This document shows positions 60,854-64,000 of a stretch of 64,000 nt of DNA, piece by piece. The translations under genes and the position numbers were made by a program. The DNA is from SABI01 sp963663665 (GTDB lineage: Bacteria; Spirochaetota; Spirochaetia; Sphaerochaetales; Sphaerochaetaceae), in contig CAXXKP010000010.1 of NCBI GenBank assembly GCA_963663665.2, positions 372,001 to 436,000 on the forward strand. The letters are read 5' to 3'. The notes under the pieces are model-generated. The model did not search any database and was not told where the DNA came from. It saw nothing but the letters and a program-made list of their open reading frames with translations. How positions within the stretch are numbered: the first letter of the stretch is position 1; every line of letters starts with the position of its first letter.

Positions 60854-62965
60854 ATGACAACAAAAAAAGTAGAAATTACATTATCGAACGGAACACTGAC
60901 CCTAGAAACAGGGAAAATGGCTAAACAGGCAAATGGGTCTGTATATGCTTCATTTGGTGGAAGTGCTGTTCTTGCAACAGTCTGTAGCGGAAGAGCTCCT
61001 GAAGCTCCACTTGATTACGTCCCATTACAAGTTGAGTACAACGAAAAATATTATGCAGCAGGAAAAATTCCTGGTGGTTTCTTAAAAAGAGAAGGAAGAC
61101 CAAAAGACAAAGAAATACTCGTCTCAAGACTTATTGACCGCCCTATGAGACCTCTTTTTGATAAAGCATTTGGAAGAGAGATTCAAATTGTCCCAACAGT
61201 TGTATCTTCTGATATGACTAATCCACCTGATATTATTGCAATGATTGCCTCCTCAGCAGCTGTAACAATCAGTGATATCCCATTTAATGGCCCAATTGCT
61301 GCCGTACGTGTAGCTCTTATCAAGGATGAGTATGTAATCAACCCTACATTCCAACAAATCGAAGAATCACTATTAGAAATTGTTGTTGCTGGAACTGAAA
61401 AAGGTATTACCATGGTTGAAGGTGGGGCAAAACAAGTTAGCGAAGAGATGATGCTCAAAGCAATTGCGACCGCTGAACCTATTATTGCAGATCTCTGCAA
61501 AATTCAATTAGAACTAGCTGCGATAGCTGGTAAAGAGAAACTTCCTTTAATTCAAATCGAAGAAGATCTCTCTTTCTTAGATCCTATTAAAGAATATGCT
61601 TATCCTCTTTATAAAGAAGCTTCTTTTGTAAAAGGGAAGATGGAAAGATATGCTGCTTTGAATGAAGTAAAAAATCAAGTTATTGAGAAATTTGAGAAAG
61701 AATTAGATGAGAGTGGTAAAAGCGAGAAAATCTACAATCTCTTTGAAGACTTAGAGTATTCTATCCTTAGAGACTCTATTTTAAATAATGGCGTGAGAAC
61801 TGATGGAAGAAAAGTAGACGAAATTCGACCTATAACCTGTGAAACAGGAATATTACCTAGAACTCACGGGTCTGCTTTGTTTACACGTGGTGAAACACAA
61901 GCTCTTGCGACAACAACTCTGGGAAGTACTCGAGACGAACAGATGTTCGATACTATTGATGGTGAAAAATCATTTTCTAATTTTATGCTTCACTATAACT
62001 TCCCTCCATTTAGTGTTGGTGAAACTGGTAGATTATCAACTGGTAGACGTGAGATAGGGCATGGACATTTAGCACAACGTGCAATCGAAGGAATTCTTCC
62101 ATCTAAAGAAGACTTCCCATACACAATTCGTGTTGTTTCTGAAATCCTAGAATCTAATGGATCAAGTAGTATGGCAAGCGTTTGTGGTGGCTGTCTATCC
62201 TTGATGGATGCAGGAGTAAATATCCTTGAACCAGTAGCCGGAATAGCAATGGGACTTATTACTGAAGGAGCAGATTATTCTAAATATGTTGTCCTTAGTG
62301 ATATTCTCGGAGAAGAAGATCACCTTGGCGATATGGATTTCAAAGTAGCTGGATCTAGAAAAGGAATTACAGCATTCCAAATGGATATAAAAATTGCTGG
62401 AGTTACTAGTGAAATCATGTCAAAAGCTCTTTCTCAAGCAAAAGAAGGGAGAATGCATATTCTAGGTATTATGGAAGAGACACTTAAAGCTCCTAGAAGC
62501 GAAATTTCTCAATACGCTCCTAAAATTCTTACAATCAAAGTAGATGAAGATAAAATTGGGGCAGTTATTGGTACCGGCGGGAAAACTATTAAAGGTATTG
62601 CAGAAATTAGTGGTGCAGAATTAAATATTGATAACGATGGTACAGTAACCATATATGGGAAGAGTGCAGCTAGTGCGAATAAAGCTCTTGAGTTAGTTAA
62701 ATCTATAGTGGAAGAACCTGAAGTTGGAAGAGTTTACCAAGGAACCGTTAAAAGAATAATGGACTTTGGTGCATTCATTGAAATACTTCCAGGAAAAGAA
62801 GGCCTCTGTCATATAAGTAAATTATCTAGAAAGAGAGTTAATAACGTAAATGAAGTGTTAACACTGAATCAATCTATCCCTGTCAAATTATTAGAAGTTG
62901 ATAGAATGGGTAGACTGAATTTATCATATGTTGATGCGTTAGAAGAAACAACTGAAACAAAATAA
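60854..62965 (+). CDS. pnp: Polyribonucleotide nucleotidyltransferase (PNPase)
   Basis: Phosphorolytic 3'-5' exoribonuclease of RNA decay. The 703 residues have two RNase PH domains (about 1-230 and 320-545; LDYVPLQVEYNEKYYAAGKI, RPMRPLFDKAF, then RTHGSALFTRGETQALATTT, FMLHYNFPPFSVGE), a KH domain (AVIGTGGKTIKGI, about 560) and an S1 domain (GRVYQGTVKRIMDFGAFIEI, about 630). GSRKGITAFQMDIKIAG gives the active site. AGGAAG lies upstream of the start. Confidence 0.98.
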   Translation: MTTKKVEITLSNGTLTLETGKMAKQANGSVYASFGGSAVLATVCSGRAPEAPLDYVPLQVEYNEKYYAAGKIPGGFLKREGRPKDKEILVSRLIDRPMRPLFDKAFGREIQIVPTVVSSDMTNPPDIIAMIASSAAVTISDIPFNGPIAAVRVALIKDEYVINPTFQQIEESLLEIVVAGTEKGITMVEGGAKQVSEEMMLKAIATAEPIIADLCKIQLELAAIAGKEKLPLIQIEEDLSFLDPIKEYAYPLYKEASFVKGKMERYAALNEVKNQVIEKFEKELDESGKSEKIYNLFEDLEYSILRDSILNNGVRTDGRKVDEIRPITCETGILPRTHGSALFTRGETQALATTTLGSTRDEQMFDTIDGEKSFSNFMLHYNFPPFSVGETGRLSTGRREIGHGHLAQRAIEGILPSKEDFPYTIRVVSEILESNGSSSMASVCGGCLSLMDAGVNILEPVAGIAMGLITEGADYSKYVVLSDILGEEDHLGDMDFKVAGSRKGITAFQMDIKIAGVTSEIMSKALSQAKEGRMHILGIMEETLKAPRSEISQYAPKILTIKVDEDKIGAVIGTGGKTIKGIAEISGAELNIDNDGTVTIYGKSAASANKALELVKSIVEEPEVGRVYQGTVKRIMDFGAFIEILPGKEGLCHISKLSRKRVNNVNEVLTLNQSIPVKLLEVDRMGRLNLSYVDALEETTETK

Positions 62966-62979
62966 AGGGAATTTATGCA

Positions 62980-63426
62980 ATGGAAGGGATTACTATACGT
63001 GTAAAATTATTGGATGGAGGAATGTTACCTGAATATGGCTCATTAGAAGCTGCAGGTGCTGACCTTCATGCATCCCTTCCAGATGGAAACATTATCCTTA
63101 AGAAAAGTGGGGGTAGGGCTCTAATCCCCACTGGACTTATTCTAGAAATACCTAGTGGATATGAAGGGCAAGTGAGACCACGTAGTGGGCTGGCTGCTAA
63201 GCATGGAATCACCGTATTAAACTCACCAGGCACAATCGACAGTGATTATAGAGGAGAATTACAGGTGATTCTTATTAATCACGGAGAAGAGGATTTCACA
63301 ATTCAACATGGAGATAGGATTGCACAGTTAGTTATTTCAGCAGTGCTCAGATCTCAATTCATCCCTACTGACTATACATCAATGACACATCGTGGGTCAT
63401 CTGGATTTGGCTCTACGGGAGTATAA
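62980..63426 (+). CDS. dut: Deoxyuridine triphosphatase (dUTPase)
   Basis: Removes dUTP and makes dUMP for thymidylate synthesis. The 148 residues carry the five motifs: AAGADLHASL, PRSGLAAKHGITV, NSPGTIDSDYRGELQVIL, GDRIAQLVI and the glycine-rich RGSSGFGSTG tail. It starts 14 bases after pnp, with AAAGGGA upstream. It lies four bases before the permease start. Confidence 0.96.
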   Translation: MEGITIRVKLLDGGMLPEYGSLEAAGADLHASLPDGNIILKKSGGRALIPTGLILEIPSGYEGQVRPRSGLAAKHGITVLNSPGTIDSDYRGELQVILINHGEEDFTIQHGDRIAQLVISAVLRSQFIPTDYTSMTHRGSSGFGSTGV

Positions 63427-63430
63427 CACT

Positions 63431-64000
63431 ATGGAAAAGAGGACAAAGAGTTCCTACTCTGTACTCTATAGATATGTAGCAAAAGAGTTTATAATCTCTT
63501 TCATTGTTGCATTTTTTTTCTTTTTCTTTATATTCTTTGTAAATCAAATTCTACTCTATGCACAAAGAATATTAATTAAAAATGTCCCAATTTCTCAAAT
63601 GTTTTTACTAGTCTCATTAAGTATGCCTCAGATCATGTTATATACAATTCCGTTCTCAACTCTCTCTGCTGCTAGTATGGTAATAGGAGATTTATCTGCG
63701 AATAACGAAACAGTAGCATTACGAGCAGCCGGGATTTCTCTTTTTAAGATGTTTCGTTCTATTATCGTAGGAGCCATACTATTATCTACTTTAACTTATA
63801 TGATTGCCGATTTTCTTATACCCTATTCAAATGTAAAATTTAAGACACTCTATTCTTCCTTATTAAGGGAATTGCCAAGTTTAGAGATTGATCCATATTC
63901 GATCAATACTATTGGCGATATTAGTGTTGCAACAGGAAATGTCAACAATGGCATCATGGAATCCGTATTGATATTTGACCAATCAAATAAAGAGGATAAG
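63431..64000 (+). CDS. LptF/LptG-family lipid export permease, 5' part only
   Basis: The frame opens at the ATG at 63431 (GGGAG at 63418-63422) and runs past the right edge, giving 190 codons. The protein begins RYVAKEFIISFIVAFFFFFF with a first membrane helix. MPQIMLYTIPFSTLSAASMV, NNETVALRAAGIS and IADFLIPYSNVKF then match the YjgP/YjgQ permease pattern. These permeases work with LptB and LptC to extract lipopolysaccharide. Together with the LptD-like barrel at 10334 it suggests export of an LPS-like or other lipid, although the cargo is unknown. It cannot be split into LptF or LptG from this part. Confidence 0.88.
   Translation, partial: MEKRTKSSYSVLYRYVAKEFIISFIVAFFFFFFIFFVNQILLYAQRILIKNVPISQMFLLVSLSMPQIMLYTIPFSTLSAASMVIGDLSANNETVALRAAGISLFKMFRSIIVGAILLSTLTYMIADFLIPYSNVKFKTLYSSLLRELPSLEIDPYSINTIGDISVATGNVNNGIMESVLIFDQSNKEDK

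Overview
The window reads as a stretch of AT-rich chromosome from a spirochaete. The evidence is gene content and order. A V/A-type ATP synthase operon of the spirochaete layout (DUF2764-like, A, B, D, I, K) opens the window. A TamB-BamA-MutS cluster resembles the one I recall from Treponema pallidum. Signal peptides and outer-membrane barrels point to a diderm. The lineage is probably Treponema- or Sphaerochaeta-like, but I cannot name genus or species from sequence alone. There are no rRNA or tRNA genes, insertion sequences, phage genes or CRISPR arrays.

Layout. 1-6350: V-ATPase operon closed by a strong terminator. 6456-17690: ispG, uvrA, an LptD-like barrel, phoH, a PgpH-type HD phosphodiesterase, ybeY and corC, mostly overlapping and probably one transcript. 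17666-21132: gap, pgk, tpiA and secG, with its own promoter embedded in the preceding terminator. 21158-24474: a flavodoxin-like protein, a periplasmic PPIase, nusB, map and a phosphoribosyltransferase. 24503-26137 (minus): an unknown lipoprotein and barrel pair. 26298-28489: folD and miaB. 28490-29764 (minus): an SPFH/ribbon-helix-helix module with its promoter and operator-like repeats. 29972-32937: uraA, rpsD (minus) and an outer-membrane protein. 33019-35729 (minus): a decayed Na+/Ca2+ exchanger remnant, tmRNA, smpB and a PEGA/formylglycine-type domain protein. 35799-42007: lepB, hemW-like, yebC, ruvC, ruvA, ruvB and queA, with tmk convergent. 42731-53575: tamB, bamA, mutS and a degenerate comF-like gene. 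53577-64000: rimP, nusA, infB, rbfA, truB, ribF, rpsO, pnp, dut and the start of an lptF/lptG permease.

How they fit together. Most genes are housekeeping: cation-coupled ATPase, glycolysis, translation and ribosome maturation, ribosome rescue, recombination and repair, and envelope assembly (BamA, TamB, LptD-like, LptF-like, SurA-like PPIase, SecG, LepB). The less ordinary material is regulatory or degenerative. Examples are a promoter followed directly by a terminator before rimP-nusA-infB, a NusA with an added zinc ribbon, a RibF without a recognisable kinase motif, a thymidylate kinase lacking the P-loop lysine, a symmetric divergent promoter at lepB, a likely autoregulated SPFH-RHH operon and an exchanger pseudogene. 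I did not find a clearly new multi-gene system. The best candidates for a second look are the SPFH-RHH module, the nusA leader and the tamB/lepB leaderless starts.
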